Assembly (NCBI GenBank): GCA_021404525.1
Contig: JAAWWE010000001.1
Span: 124,001 to 188,000, forward strand
Direction of reading: 5' to 3'
Length of the DNA: 64,000 bases
Origin: Rhodobiaceae bacterium
GTDB taxonomy: Bacteria; Pseudomonadota; Alphaproteobacteria; Parvibaculales; Parvibaculaceae
Part shown: piece after piece, positions 51,872 through 60,620 of the stretch
Layout: every line of letters begins with the position of its first letter
How positions within the stretch are numbered: the stretch's first letter is position 1
Notes under the pieces: model-generated
What the model was told of the DNA's origin: nothing
Database searches by the model: none
What the model saw: only the letters and a program-made list of their open reading frames with translations
Made by a program: the position numbers and the translations under genes

Positions 51872-52759
51872 ATGAAATCACTTTCACCTGCATTCCAGAC
51901 GCACCTGGAGTGCGGAACAACGACGCTCTGTCACTGCTGGAAGCTCACCCGCCGCGATGGTGCAACAATGGGCTTCACGGATCACGACAGGACGTTGAGC
52001 TTTGACGGGATCTTGTTTGAGGCCGCTGCCGGCTTCACGGCAAGTGCCATCTCAAGTTCCAGCGGGTTGGCGGTGGACAATTTGGACATATTGGGCGCGC
52101 TCACGTCTGACCACCTGGACGATGGCGATCTTGCTGCTGGCCTCTTTGATGATGCGGAAATTGAAATCTGGCGCGTGAACTGGCAGGTGCCGGATCAGCG
52201 GGTGTTGATGCGCAAGGGTAATCTCGGCGAAATAAGCCGAGGACCTACGGGCTTCACGGCGGAAGTGCGCGGCCTTTCACATCGTCTGAACCAACCAACA
52301 GGACGGCTCTATCAATATGCTTGTGACGCGGATCTTGGTGATGCCCGCTGCGGCGTTTCCTTGGGAGGGAGTGCGTTTACCGGCTCTGCAATTGTTGAAA
52401 CTGTCTCAGACAATAGAGAGATGCGTGTCTCAGGTCTCGACGCATATGCGGACGCCTGGTTCACAAAAGGACTGCTGACTTTCACCTCTGGCGTCAATCT
52501 GAATGAAGTCTTGGAGGTAAAACGCCATACCAACCGAGCAGGATCGGTTGTCCTGGAAGTCTGGCATGCACCCGCCCAATTGATTGAGGAGGCGACCACC
52601 TTGAGCGTGACGGCTGGGTGCGACAAGCAGTTTGATACCTGCCGCATGAAATTTTCCAACGCGGCACAATTTCGCGGCTTCCCTCACATTCCCGGAAATG
52701 ACTTCGCTCTTTCTTATCCGAGGCGCGGAAACAGCAATGATGGCGGCAGCCAGATATGA
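51872..52759 (+). CDS. orfg13: GTA g13: baseplate hub protein (DUF2163)
   Basis: A 295-residue DUF2163 protein: GFTDHDRTLSFDG near the N-terminus and a Cys-containing C-terminal part (YACDADLGDARCG and CDKQFDTC). In RcGTA the hub is reported to carry a metal cluster held by similar cysteines. Overlaps g14 by 4 bp (ATGA). Confidence 0.9.
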   Translation: MKSLSPAFQTHLECGTTTLCHCWKLTRRDGATMGFTDHDRTLSFDGILFEAAAGFTASAISSSSGLAVDNLDILGALTSDHLDDGDLAAGLFDDAEIEIWRVNWQVPDQRVLMRKGNLGEISRGPTGFTAEVRGLSHRLNQPTGRLYQYACDADLGDARCGVSLGGSAFTGSAIVETVSDNREMRVSGLDAYADAWFTKGLLTFTSGVNLNEVLEVKRHTNRAGSVVLEVWHAPAQLIEEATTLSVTAGCDKQFDTCRMKFSNAAQFRGFPHIPGNDFALSYPRRGNSNDGGSQI

Positions 52760-53214
52760 CACGCAAAATCACACCAAACGAGATCGTTGCCTGTGCGCGT
52801 CTCTGGATCGGAACGCCCTACCACCATCAGGCGAGCAGGAGTGGCGTGGGGACCGACTGTCTTGGACTTATTCGCGGTGTCTACCGAGATCTCTATGCAG
52901 ATGAGCCTGAAATGCCGCCGCCCTATAGCCCTGATTGGGCGGAGGTGCCGGATCCAGACGGACACAGGGTTGAGACGATGGCGGATGCTGCGCGCAGACA
53001 CCTAAGAGAGATTGACAAAGCAGAGGCAGGGCCCGGCGATGTGCTTCTGTTTCGCATGGTACCGGGGGCCGTGGCAAAGCATGCAGCAATCAAAAGTTTC
53101 GAGGGGCGGATGATCCATGCCTGTTCCGGGCGTGCTGTCGCGGAGGTGCATATGGGGTCATGGTGGCCGCGCCATCTCGCTTTTGTCTTTCGGTTTCCAG
53201 GAGAGTTTAACTAG
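52756..53214 (+). CDS. orfg14: GTA g14: NlpC/P60-type tail peptidase
   Basis: A 152-residue NlpC/P60 papain-like peptidase: catalytic Cys in GVGTDCLGLIRGVY, His in KHAAIKSFEG and a third residue nearby. It probably cuts peptidoglycan of the recipient when the particle ejects DNA. It ends by one base inside the start codon of g15. Confidence 0.9.
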   Translation: MTRKITPNEIVACARLWIGTPYHHQASRSGVGTDCLGLIRGVYRDLYADEPEMPPPYSPDWAEVPDPDGHRVETMADAARRHLREIDKAEAGPGDVLLFRMVPGAVAKHAAIKSFEGRMIHACSGRAVAEVHMGSWWPRHLAFVFRFPGEFN

Positions 53215-56200
53215 TGGCTTCTGTCCTTTTGAATGCCGCGGGCTCTGTTGCTGGTTCGGCGGCGCTACCGGCTGGAATGAATTTACTGGGTGCCAATGTT
53301 TCCGGTGCAGCTCTTGGCAAGGCAGTCGGCTCCATCGCAGGCTCCCTGATCGATGACCAGCTGTTTGGTACATCGGTTACCCGGGATGGACCGCGTCTAT
53401 CGGATCTCGACGTGCAGGCGTCGACTGAAGGAGCGGCGATACCACGGGTGTATGGACGCGTGCGTCTCTCTGGCCAGGTGATCTGGGCAACCAAGTTTAA
53501 AGAGACGGCGACCACAAGTTCAAGCGGTGGCGGCAAGGGCAGCGCGGGCGGTGGTCAGACCGTGGACACAACCAGCTACACCTACTCTGTCTCTTTCGCG
53601 GTCGCCCTTTGCGAAGGGCCCATCAGCCGTATCGGGGGTATCTGGGCGGATGGCAATCTGCTGGACCTGTCGGGCCTTTCCTACCGGACCTATCTTGGGA
53701 CAGAGACGCAGCCGCCCGACAGCACGATGGAGGCAGTTGAAGGCGCAGGCAATGTGCCTGCCTATCGGGGGCTCGCCTATATTGTGTTTGAAGATTTGCA
53801 GCTTGCTGATTTTGGCAATCGGCTTCCACAGCTCTCCATTGAAGTGTTTCGCGCGCTGAGCGACATTGAGCAGGACATCAAAGCGGTCACCATCATTCCG
53901 GGCGCGACCGAATTCGGCTACGACACCACAGCCTTCCGTCGGATTTTCGCGGATGGTGTGAGCGACTCAGAAAACAGGAACAACCGCATCGGCGGAACCG
54001 ATTGGCAGGTTTCCCTGGATGATCTGCAGGCGACCTGCCCGAACGTCAGCGCGGCGGGATTGGTGGTGAGTTGGTATGGCGATGATCTGCGCTGTGGCAT
54101 GTGTTCCCTGCAGCCAAAAGTGGATCGTCAGGACAAGATGACCGTTCCGGAAAACTGGGCAGTGGCGGGGCTGGGGCGAAACACCGCACAGGAAGTCAGC
54201 CATGTTGACGGGCGCCCCGCATTCGGTGGCACACCCTCTGATGCGTCTGTTAAGCGGGCCATTGAGGATCTGAAAAACCGCGGCCTGTCGGTCTCTTTCT
54301 ATCCGTTCATCCTGATGGATGTGCCTTCAGGCAACGGACTGCCCGACCCTTATGGCGCAGCTGAACAGGCCGCCTATCCCTGGCGCGGACGCATATCGAT
54401 TGATCCAGCGCCGGGCTTTGTGGGCTCGGCAGATAAGACCGCAATGGTAGCGGCAAATGTCGCGGCCTTTTTCGGAACTGCATCAGCCAGTGACTTCTCT
54501 GTCTCCGTTGCGGGGATCACCTATTCGGGCCCAGATGAATGGTCCTACCGCCGCATGATCCTTCACAACGCAGCTCTGTGTCGCTGGGCGGGCGGTGTTG
54601 AGTCCTTTCTCATTGGATCTGAGATGCGTGGGCTCACGCAGCTTCGTGACAGCGCGACAACCTATCCTGCTGTTGGCGAGCTGATTGCATTGGCAGGTGA
54701 AGTGCGCGCGCTGCTTGGACCCTCAACCAAGATTTCCTACGCCGCAGACTGGTCCGAATATTTCGGTCACCAGCCGGCAGATGGCAGTGACGACGTTTTC
54801 TTTCATCTCGATCCGCTATGGACTGATGCGAATATCGACTTTGTCGGTATCGACAATTACATGCCGCTGGCGGACTGGCGGGACGGTACGGCGCATCTTG
54901 ACGCGCAGGCTGGTGCTTCAAGCATTTATGACCTCACCTATCTGCGGGGCAATGTGAGCGGCGGCGAGGGGTTTGATTGGTACTATGCCAGCGCTAGCGA
55001 TCGCGAAAATCAGATACGCACCCCGATCACGGACGGGGCACATGGGAAGCCGTGGGTCTTTCGTTACAAGGATCTGAATAGCTGGTGGAGCAACACCCAT
55101 ACCAATCGACCAGGCGGGGTTGAAAGCGGTGGCACGACCGATTGGGTGCCCATGGGAAAACCAATACGTTTCACAGAGCTGGGATGCCCTGCCATCGACA
55201 AGGGGGCGAACCAGCCCAATGTCTTTGTGGACCCCAAGTCGTCAGAGAGCAATGTGCCGCATTTCTCAAACGGTGTCAGAGACGATTATGGGCAACGCCG
55301 ATTCCTGGAAGCTCATCTAACTCATTGGCAGGATCCAAGCGCGAACCCCGTTTCGCCTGTCTATGGCGGGGCCATGGTCGACACAGATCATCTCTACATC
55401 TGGACATGGGACGCGCGCCCTTATCCCTCATTCCCCTCGCTGACGTCGGTTTGGTCTGATGGAGACAATTGGAAGCTCGGACATTGGGTCACCGGGCGCC
55501 TTGGCGCGGTTCCTCTTGCTTTGCTTGTGCCTGATCTCGCCAAAGCAGGCGGTGATGTGCCGCTGGATGCGGGAAGTCTCACGGGCACAGTCGATGGCTT
55601 TGTGCTGGATCGCATTCTGTCTCCCCGCCAGGCCATCGAGCCGCTTATGCTCGCGCATTTTTTTGATGCGGTGGAAAGCGAGGGGCTCATCCGGTTTCAA
55701 CATATGGGGAAGGCACCTGCTCTATCTGTGACACCTCAAGATCTGGCGGTGGAAGAAGGATCCGCACGAGCAGGCTTTGCGCTCACCCGCGGACAGGAAA
55801 CTGAGTTGCCCTTTGCGGTTAAGCTCACTTACCTGGATGCACAGGCTGATTACCGACAGGCAGCCGTAGAGGCCCGCCGTGCAACGGTCTCCTCTCAGCG
55901 TGTGTCGACGGCCGCTCTGCCGATGGTTTTGTCTCAGGCTCAAGCGCAGCGCATTGCAGAAATCTGGTTGCAGAACACGTGGGTGAAGCGGGAGCGTGCA
56001 TCACTGGCACTGCCACCAAGCTATCTGCGCGTCGATCCGGGCGACGTGGTGACCCTCGACCTGCCCGAAAGAGAGGTGGACTATCATCTAACCGGTCTTT
56101 CGAACGAGAGGTCGATTGAAGCAGAGGCGGTGAAAACCGAGGCAAGCGTCTTCGGCATTCTCACAGCACCCGACCGAACGCGACCCGCGGACCCGGTTCC

Positions 56201-57149
56201 GAGTTTCGGCATACCCGATGTTGCTTTCCTTGACCTGCCAATGCTCGATAGCGCGCAGACACCGCATGCGCCTTTCGTTGCCGCCACCGCTGTGCCCTGG
56301 CCTGGCAGCATAGCGCTTTATCGAAGCGCTACTGGAGCGGGTTTCACGCTCGACCGTGTGATTGATGTGCCCGCGACAATGGGAAGAACGCTGACCCAAC
56401 TTGCTGCCGGACCGGTGAGCAGATGGGACCGGGCGAATTCGGTTCAGGTGCACCTTACGAGCGGTGCATTGCAGTCCGTGTCAGACCAAGCCGTCCTGAA
56501 CGGTGCCAATCTGGCTGCCTTGGAAACCCACCCTGGTATCTGGGAAGTGATCCAATTCCAGCAAGCAGATCTTGTCGATGTGAACACCTACCTCCTGTCT
56601 GGTCTGCTGCGCGGTCAGGGAGGTACGGAATTGGCAATGGCAGAAATGCTGGGCGAGGGGGCGCGCTTCGTGCTGTTAGACGAAGCGGTGCAGCAGATAG
56701 GCCTGTCCTCGGCAGAGCGCGGTCTCGACATACATTGGCGATATGGACCTGGCCGCTATGGCTTTGACCACGAGACCTATGCAACGGAAGTGCGCGCCTT
56801 TGACGGCGTGGGTCTGCGGCCTTTGTCGCCTGTGCATATAAAGGGACACCGCAATGACGTGGGAGACATCGACCTTTCCTGGACAAGACGGACGCGTCTG
56901 GAAGCCGATAGCTGGCTTGGCCTTGATGTGCCCCTGGGCGAGGAAATGGAAACCTATGAGCTTGATATTCTTGATGGCGGAGCAGTGAAGCGAACACTCA
57001 CGGCTTCAACGAACTCAGTTGTTTATCCAAGCGCGCTTCAGATCGCGGACTTTGGCAGCAACAGCTTTTCCACTGTCGATCTTCGTATTAGTCAACTAAG
57101 CCAGGCCTTTGGGCGCGGCAGCACGAGAGAGGTCACCATCCATGTCTGA
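53214..57149 (+). CDS. orfg15: GTA g15: megatron tail-tip protein
   Basis: A 1311-residue protein starting at GTG that overlaps the g14 stop by one base. It holds an N-terminal membrane-active Gly-rich segment, a GTA TIM-barrel domain (about 420-730; DFVGIDNYMPLADWRDG near 540), a phage tail domain (about 800-1000) and a beta-rich receptor-binding C-terminus. It forms the tip that contacts the recipient cell envelope and may act on surface glycans. Confidence 0.92.
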   Translation: MASVLLNAAGSVAGSAALPAGMNLLGANVSGAALGKAVGSIAGSLIDDQLFGTSVTRDGPRLSDLDVQASTEGAAIPRVYGRVRLSGQVIWATKFKETATTSSSGGGKGSAGGGQTVDTTSYTYSVSFAVALCEGPISRIGGIWADGNLLDLSGLSYRTYLGTETQPPDSTMEAVEGAGNVPAYRGLAYIVFEDLQLADFGNRLPQLSIEVFRALSDIEQDIKAVTIIPGATEFGYDTTAFRRIFADGVSDSENRNNRIGGTDWQVSLDDLQATCPNVSAAGLVVSWYGDDLRCGMCSLQPKVDRQDKMTVPENWAVAGLGRNTAQEVSHVDGRPAFGGTPSDASVKRAIEDLKNRGLSVSFYPFILMDVPSGNGLPDPYGAAEQAAYPWRGRISIDPAPGFVGSADKTAMVAANVAAFFGTASASDFSVSVAGITYSGPDEWSYRRMILHNAALCRWAGGVESFLIGSEMRGLTQLRDSATTYPAVGELIALAGEVRALLGPSTKISYAADWSEYFGHQPADGSDDVFFHLDPLWTDANIDFVGIDNYMPLADWRDGTAHLDAQAGASSIYDLTYLRGNVSGGEGFDWYYASASDRENQIRTPITDGAHGKPWVFRYKDLNSWWSNTHTNRPGGVESGGTTDWVPMGKPIRFTELGCPAIDKGANQPNVFVDPKSSESNVPHFSNGVRDDYGQRRFLEAHLTHWQDPSANPVSPVYGGAMVDTDHLYIWTWDARPYPSFPSLTSVWSDGDNWKLGHWVTGRLGAVPLALLVPDLAKAGGDVPLDAGSLTGTVDGFVLDRILSPRQAIEPLMLAHFFDAVESEGLIRFQHMGKAPALSVTPQDLAVEEGSARAGFALTRGQETELPFAVKLTYLDAQADYRQAAVEARRATVSSQRVSTAALPMVLSQAQAQRIAEIWLQNTWVKRERASLALPPSYLRVDPGDVVTLDLPEREVDYHLTGLSNERSIEAEAVKTEASVFGILTAPDRTRPADPVPSFGIPDVAFLDLPMLDSAQTPHAPFVAATAVPWPGSIALYRSATGAGFTLDRVIDVPATMGRTLTQLAAGPVSRWDRANSVQVHLTSGALQSVSDQAVLNGANLAALETHPGIWEVIQFQQADLVDVNTYLLSGLLRGQGGTELAMAEMLGEGARFVLLDEAVQQIGLSSAERGLDIHWRYGPGRYGFDHETYATEVRAFDGVGLRPLSPVHIKGHRNDVGDIDLSWTRRTRLEADSWLGLDVPLGEEMETYELDILDGGAVKRTLTASTNSVVYPSALQIADFGSNSFSTVDLRISQLSQAFGRGSTREVTIHV

Positions 57150-57861
57150 CAGCACGCATCTCGCCTTGCCTTTTGTAGAAGCGGCGCAGGCGCAAAAGCA
57201 TGTGACCGTCAATGAAACGTTCACTCGGTTGGATGCGTTGGTTCACCTGGGCGTGGAAAACGCCGCCGAAATCACGCCGCCTGTCTCGCCTGTTGAGGGA
57301 GCGCGATGGATTGTCGGGCAGGGAGCCTCCGGTGCATGGGCGGGAGAAGATGGGAACGTTGCCGCCTGGATAGACGGCGCCTGGGTGTTTCTTGCACCCA
57401 AGGCCGGATGGCAGGCATGGGATGTAGAAGCCCGAAAACTGTTGATTCATGACGGCTCTAATTGGACCGCCGGACCATCTGGCACTGTCGCGGCTCTGAC
57501 GCCGAACGCGGCTGCAACCCGCATTGAAACGATCGAGATTGACCACACGATTGTCGCGGGCATGTTCAACGACACGGCGCTCTCCATTCCCGACAGAGCC
57601 ATCGTCTTTGGCGTGACGGGGCGGGTGCTTGCGGATGTTACCGGTCCATCATCCTGGACACTGGGCGTCGCCGCGGATTCCGGGCGCTATGGCAATTCTA
57701 TTGGCCTGACTGCAGGCAGTACGGTCAATGGCGTGAGTGGAACACCCACCGCCTATTATGGCGCGACGCTGGTCCGCGTGACCGCCACCGGTAGTGATTT
57801 CACCGGCGGCACCCTCCGTCTCGCCGTGCATTACCTGATCCTCGATATTCCCGCCGCTTGA
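57142..57861 (+). CDS. DUF2793 protein, probable GTA tail fibre / spike
   Basis: A 239-residue DUF2793 protein (LPFVEAAQAQKHVTVNET start, GARWIVGQGASGAW, a GxW repeat and a C-terminal beta region). The Rhodobacter homologue of this family is a GTA tail fibre encoded away from the main cluster. Here it overlaps the end of g15 by 8 bp, so it is very probably part of the same operon. It probably binds recipient capsule or surface glycan. Confidence 0.85.
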   Translation: MSDSTHLALPFVEAAQAQKHVTVNETFTRLDALVHLGVENAAEITPPVSPVEGARWIVGQGASGAWAGEDGNVAAWIDGAWVFLAPKAGWQAWDVEARKLLIHDGSNWTAGPSGTVAALTPNAAATRIETIEIDHTIVAGMFNDTALSIPDRAIVFGVTGRVLADVTGPSSWTLGVAADSGRYGNSIGLTAGSTVNGVSGTPTAYYGATLVRVTATGSDFTGGTLRLAVHYLILDIPAA

Positions 57862-57884
57862 TCGGGCACAATCGCTCAAAACAC

Positions 57885-57922
57885 ATATAGGAATTTAAAC
57901 CTAATGATATACGTGACGTACC
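57885..57922 (+). repeat. 38-bp repeat A (left), possible inverted terminal repeat
   Basis: This 38-bp sequence begins ATATAGG and ends TATACGTGACGTACC. On the minus strand the same pattern occurs at 60567-60604, with 28 of 38 positions identical and the ends best conserved. It contains the near-palindrome TAGGAATTTAAACCTA. The pair brackets about 2.7 kb with the HEPN-like gene, a small gene and the transposase. Confidence 0.6.
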
Positions 57923-57962
57923 GAAAATGAGCGATTTAGAGAAAAGCTCTGATACATCTTGC

Positions 57963-58745
57963 TTAGAGGAAGGTTTTCTCGAAAAGGTTGACGACTTCAG
58001 TTGTGGCCTGAGTGAGATTAACGAGCGTTTCGAGGATAGGCTCTCCGGTAAAGTGATCAGGTTCGCTGAAGATTACCGTAGTGGTCGCCTCGGGTTTGTC
58101 CTGTATCTGCACAGGAGGGGTCAGTCCGATTGTAAGTGGGTGGCCTTGTGTCTGGATTGCCGAGCCAGCGCTTTGAGTGAATCTGCCGTGGTCAGAGCCA
58201 ACAAGAACAAGGTCCTTGTCAAAGGAGATAGTATAGGCAGCAAGAAGCAACATTCGGTGCTTGTTGATGTTGTCGAGTTTGTTGAGACGCCAGATGGACT
58301 CGCCATTCCCTCCAAGGCAAGGTTGTACGCTGTCGAGAATGAAGAGATTGGCGTCTGGGAAGGCCTTATGTATCACGGCGTCAGTGCCTCTGGATTTGAT
58401 GGCCGCCGCCTCAAGATTCTGCCGCGTTTCGTGTCGTGGAAAGGTTACCTTCGAGGTTTTGTCGGGAGCGCTGGCTCGGGCCAAGCCGGACCAAAGGAAG
58501 TCCATAACGCTGTTGAGGTTGTGAATGGCGTCACCAAGGTGCATGAGGAGCGAGGCGGGCATGACTTGGTTTGGGCCGATTGTGACTATCGCGGGCTGCG
58601 CGTCATTGTTGACAGTGATAACGTCAACATTGTCACGAGCGACTTGTTCGACGAGGTTTTTGACGCCGTCGAAGTGTACTTTGGACCATTCGATCTTGAA
58701 TTTTGAATGCTCAAGCGCTGTATGAAGGATCTCGCTATCAGCCAT
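57963..58745 (-). CDS. Conserved hypothetical protein (MHLGDAIHNLNSVMDFLW type)
   Basis: A 260-residue soluble protein. Its motif HLGDAIHNLNSVMDFLWSGL, followed by the segment with PRHETRQNLEA and the LNKLDNINKHRMLLLA block, is widespread in bacterial hypothetical proteins, often in accessory regions; the HEPN-like two-helix appearance is my reading. The start is taken at MADSEILHT (58745). An open frame on the opposite strand (57927-58706) is rejected as its shadow. Function unknown; it lies between the GTA cluster and a mobile element. Confidence 0.7.
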   Translation of the reverse strand: MADSEILHTALEHSKFKIEWSKVHFDGVKNLVEQVARDNVDVITVNNDAQPAIVTIGPNQVMPASLLMHLGDAIHNLNSVMDFLWSGLARASAPDKTSKVTFPRHETRQNLEAAAIKSRGTDAVIHKAFPDANLFILDSVQPCLGGNGESIWRLNKLDNINKHRMLLLAAYTISFDKDLVLVGSDHGRFTQSAGSAIQTQGHPLTIGLTPPVQIQDKPEATTTVIFSEPDHFTGEPILETLVNLTQATTEVVNLFEKTFL

Positions 58746-58902
58746 GTCAGGCACCGATAAAAAAACAGATGAAGAAGAAGGCGACGAGATACTCCGCCGC
58801 ATGTTGAAGACTCCGCCTCAACCGAAAGGAGGCGAAGGCGACACCGAAGCGCCGCCCTCATTGTCAGACAAAGAGCGAAAGGATGGCCGCAAAGCCGAAT
58901 AA
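58744..58902 (+). CDS. Small charged protein with ILRRMLxTPPxP motif
   Basis: A 52-residue protein, too short for routine ORF lists: it starts MSGTDKKTDEEEGDEILRRM and has the motif DEILRRMLKTPPQPKGG, then a basic C-terminus. Such short Glu/Lys-rich proteins with LRRML-TPP occur next to the conserved hypothetical family above in many genomes. AAGGATC lies 13 bases upstream. The start overlaps that of the divergent gene. Confidence 0.6.
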   Translation: MSGTDKKTDEEEGDEILRRMLKTPPQPKGGEGDTEAPPSLSDKERKDGRKAE

Positions 58903-59269
58903 GCACGCGGCAACATTCACTTTTATCTCAAGCCGTACCGAAATTTTCATAGTGAAAACCTCGGACCTTGGCGCGCCTCAGTCCTTAAAAAGGTTTGAGG
59001 TTTCGCGTCCCATCCAACGGTTTAGCCGCCGTTGGGGGTAATCGGCCCATCATTGGCACTGTACACATGCCGCAGATAGTACCCGTTGATTTAGCACCTC
59101 TGACACCCGCCTTCGGCGGGCCGTATTGTGCATCGGGGTTACGCGGGTTGACCGTCACTTGGCGGGGGAATCACCCCCGCTGATTCGGGGCCGCGCATAT
59201 CTAATGATGGGCTGATTTTACTATGGGAGTCGAGTCTTTCGCCATAGACGGAAAGCCCTCGCTTTTTGC
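58903..59269. other. Hairpin-rich intergenic region
   Basis: No gene is supported. It contains three perfect stem-loops in 170 bp: CCAACGG-N8-CCGTTGG (59014-59035), CCCGCC-TTC-GGCGGG (59106-59120) and GCGGGGG-AATCA-CCCCCGC (59162-59180). None has a T-run. It could be a structured RNA, a cluster of repetitive extragenic palindromes, or part of the mobile element. Confidence 0.55.
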
Positions 59270-59280
59270 TTAAGCGAGCG
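59253..59280 (-). terminator. Stem-loop overlapping the transposase stop
   Basis: On the minus strand CTCGCTT and AAGCGAG (7-bp arms, 7-base loop) span the stop codon of the transposase gene (TAA at 59270-59272). It is followed by GGGCTTTCC rather than by a long T tract, so termination is only possible. It may mark the element's end. Confidence 0.45.
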
Positions 59281-60238
59281 TGGTTTCACTAGTCCGCCGA
59301 TAGGTCAGGCGCTTGCCACGGGCACCTGCCAAAAGGGCGTTAGCGCGTTCATTATCGGAGATTTTCAGTGCTGAACGGTGGTTATAACGGAAGTCAAATT
59401 CAGCAAGGTAGCGGTGCAAGTGAGCCTCGCCACAATGCTGATAGATGCCGCGCATACCGCGTTTGAAGACAGAAAAGACGTTCTCAATGGTGTTGGTGTG
59501 AACCTTGCCGCGAGCGTATTCCTTCTGGGAATGATTGACCGTTTCGTGGGCGTTGTATTCCTTGCCCGTCACTGTGTAGAGCCGGGACTCGTCGGTATAG
59601 AGGTTTGACTTGCGGTCAGCATGACGGACCAGGATGTCGCGCACGTTCTCTTTGTTGGCGTGGTCAATATGGAAAGAGCGGACTTTGCCGCCACGTTCCA
59701 CGAGGGCCACAACGGTGCGCTTTTGAATGCCGCCTTTGCGGTTCTTGAGGTAAGGACGGCCCTTACGCTGGGGAGAGACATAAGGGCGGTCACGTTTGCC
59801 GATATAGGTTTCGTCGGCTTCTACGGTCTTACCTTCGCCACCAAGGGGGCCAGAGGCTTCGGTGTTTTCTTTCATGGCCTCACGAATACGGTGAGACATG
59901 AACCACGCGGTTTTATAGGTCACGCCCAACATGCGGTGCAGTTGGTGGGCAGACATGCCTTTTTTAGATGCGGCCATGAGGTGAGTAGCCAGCACCCACT
60001 TATTGAGGGGCACCTTTGAGCGCTCAAATACGGTGCCTACGGTCACGGTGAAGGGCTTGCGGCACTCTTTGCACTTGTGGACACCGGGACGGGTTGATTT
60101 GCCAGAGAGCTTGGTAATTCGGGCTTGGTCGCAATTGCCGCAATGAGGGCAGAGAGGACCATCGGGCCAATGGATAGCCTCTAAGTGCTCACGGGCCTTG
60201 TTTTTGTCTTGATAAATTTCGTTTGTGAGGTCGAACAT
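59270..60238 (-). mobile_element. IS1595-family (ISXO2-like) transposase
   Basis: A 322-residue transposase: zinc-ribbon (PLCPHCGNCDQ, CKECRKPF) at the N-terminus, a middle helical domain (AHQLHRMLGVTYKTAWFM) and a DDE-like catalytic domain containing VEADETYIG, SNLYTDESRLY and the His-rich NTIENVFSVFKRGM. Start at 60238 (MFDLTNEIYQ); the frame is open further upstream, but that region encodes a separate small protein on the same strand. It is intact, so the element may be active. No convincing target duplication was found. Confidence 0.88.
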
Positions 60239-60284
60239 GGTTAGTCCAAGTGTTTTGAATGACGCGGCACGGATATTTATGGGT

Positions 60285-60524
60285 TTACTGGCTGATCGCC
60301 CGGATTTGGTCGAGGATCTCAAGTGCACGAGTGGTGTGGCTCGCCGAGCCTTGCCCGGACATTGCAACGTTCTCGACGGAGAGGTCAGCGAAAGCAAACG
60401 CCTGGCTGACGGCTTCCTTGCCTCCGCTGAGGTTTTGCAGGCTGAGAAAAAGGCCGGAAACAAGGGCTTGTAGGGCCAGCGTTTCGGCTGCGAGTGAGTC
60501 AATCTCTGATTTTAGGTTGGGCAT
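60285..60524 (-). CDS. Small protein upstream of the transposase
   Basis: A 79-residue Ser/Ala/Leu-rich helical protein (MPNLKSEIDSLAAETLALQ) without cysteine or membrane segment. AAGGAG stands eight bases before the ATG at 60524; a -35/-10 pair TTGACG-17-CATATG (60576 to 60548) precedes it and overlaps repeat B. It lies 46 bp before the transposase start and probably shares its transcript. Function unknown; possibly a regulator of transposition. Confidence 0.6.
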   Translation of the reverse strand: MPNLKSEIDSLAAETLALQALVSGLFLSLQNLSGGKEAVSQAFAFADLSVENVAMSGQGSASHTTRALEILDQIRAISQ

Positions 60525-60566
60525 TGGCATATCTCCTTGGCCCAACTCATATGGGTACGGATGGTT

Positions 60567-60604
60567 GGTACGTCAAGTATATAATTCTGAATTTAAACCT
60601 ATAT
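60567..60604 (-). repeat. 38-bp repeat B (right), possible inverted terminal repeat and promoter
   Basis: The minus-strand partner of repeat A. It contains TAGGTTTAAATTC followed by TATACTTGACGTACC; its TTGACG is the -35 of the small gene at 60524. So the sequence may be an element end, a promoter/operator, or both. Confidence 0.6.
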
Positions 60605-60620
60605 CGCCTATACTCGCTTT

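Noticed and set aside
42187-57861. Reading the cluster as an ordinary prophage
   Set aside because: No integrase, repressor-replication module, att site or lysis cassette is visible inside it, and the gene set and order match GTAs.
57927-58706. 259-residue rightward open frame over the conserved hypothetical gene
   Set aside because: The opposite strand carries the recognisable GDAIHNL and NKHRMLLL motifs, so this frame is its antisense shadow; it has no family pattern of its own.
57877-60612. Target site duplication flanking the 38-bp repeats
   Set aside because: The 8 bases outside repeat A and repeat B do not match, so the exact ends of any element remain undefined.
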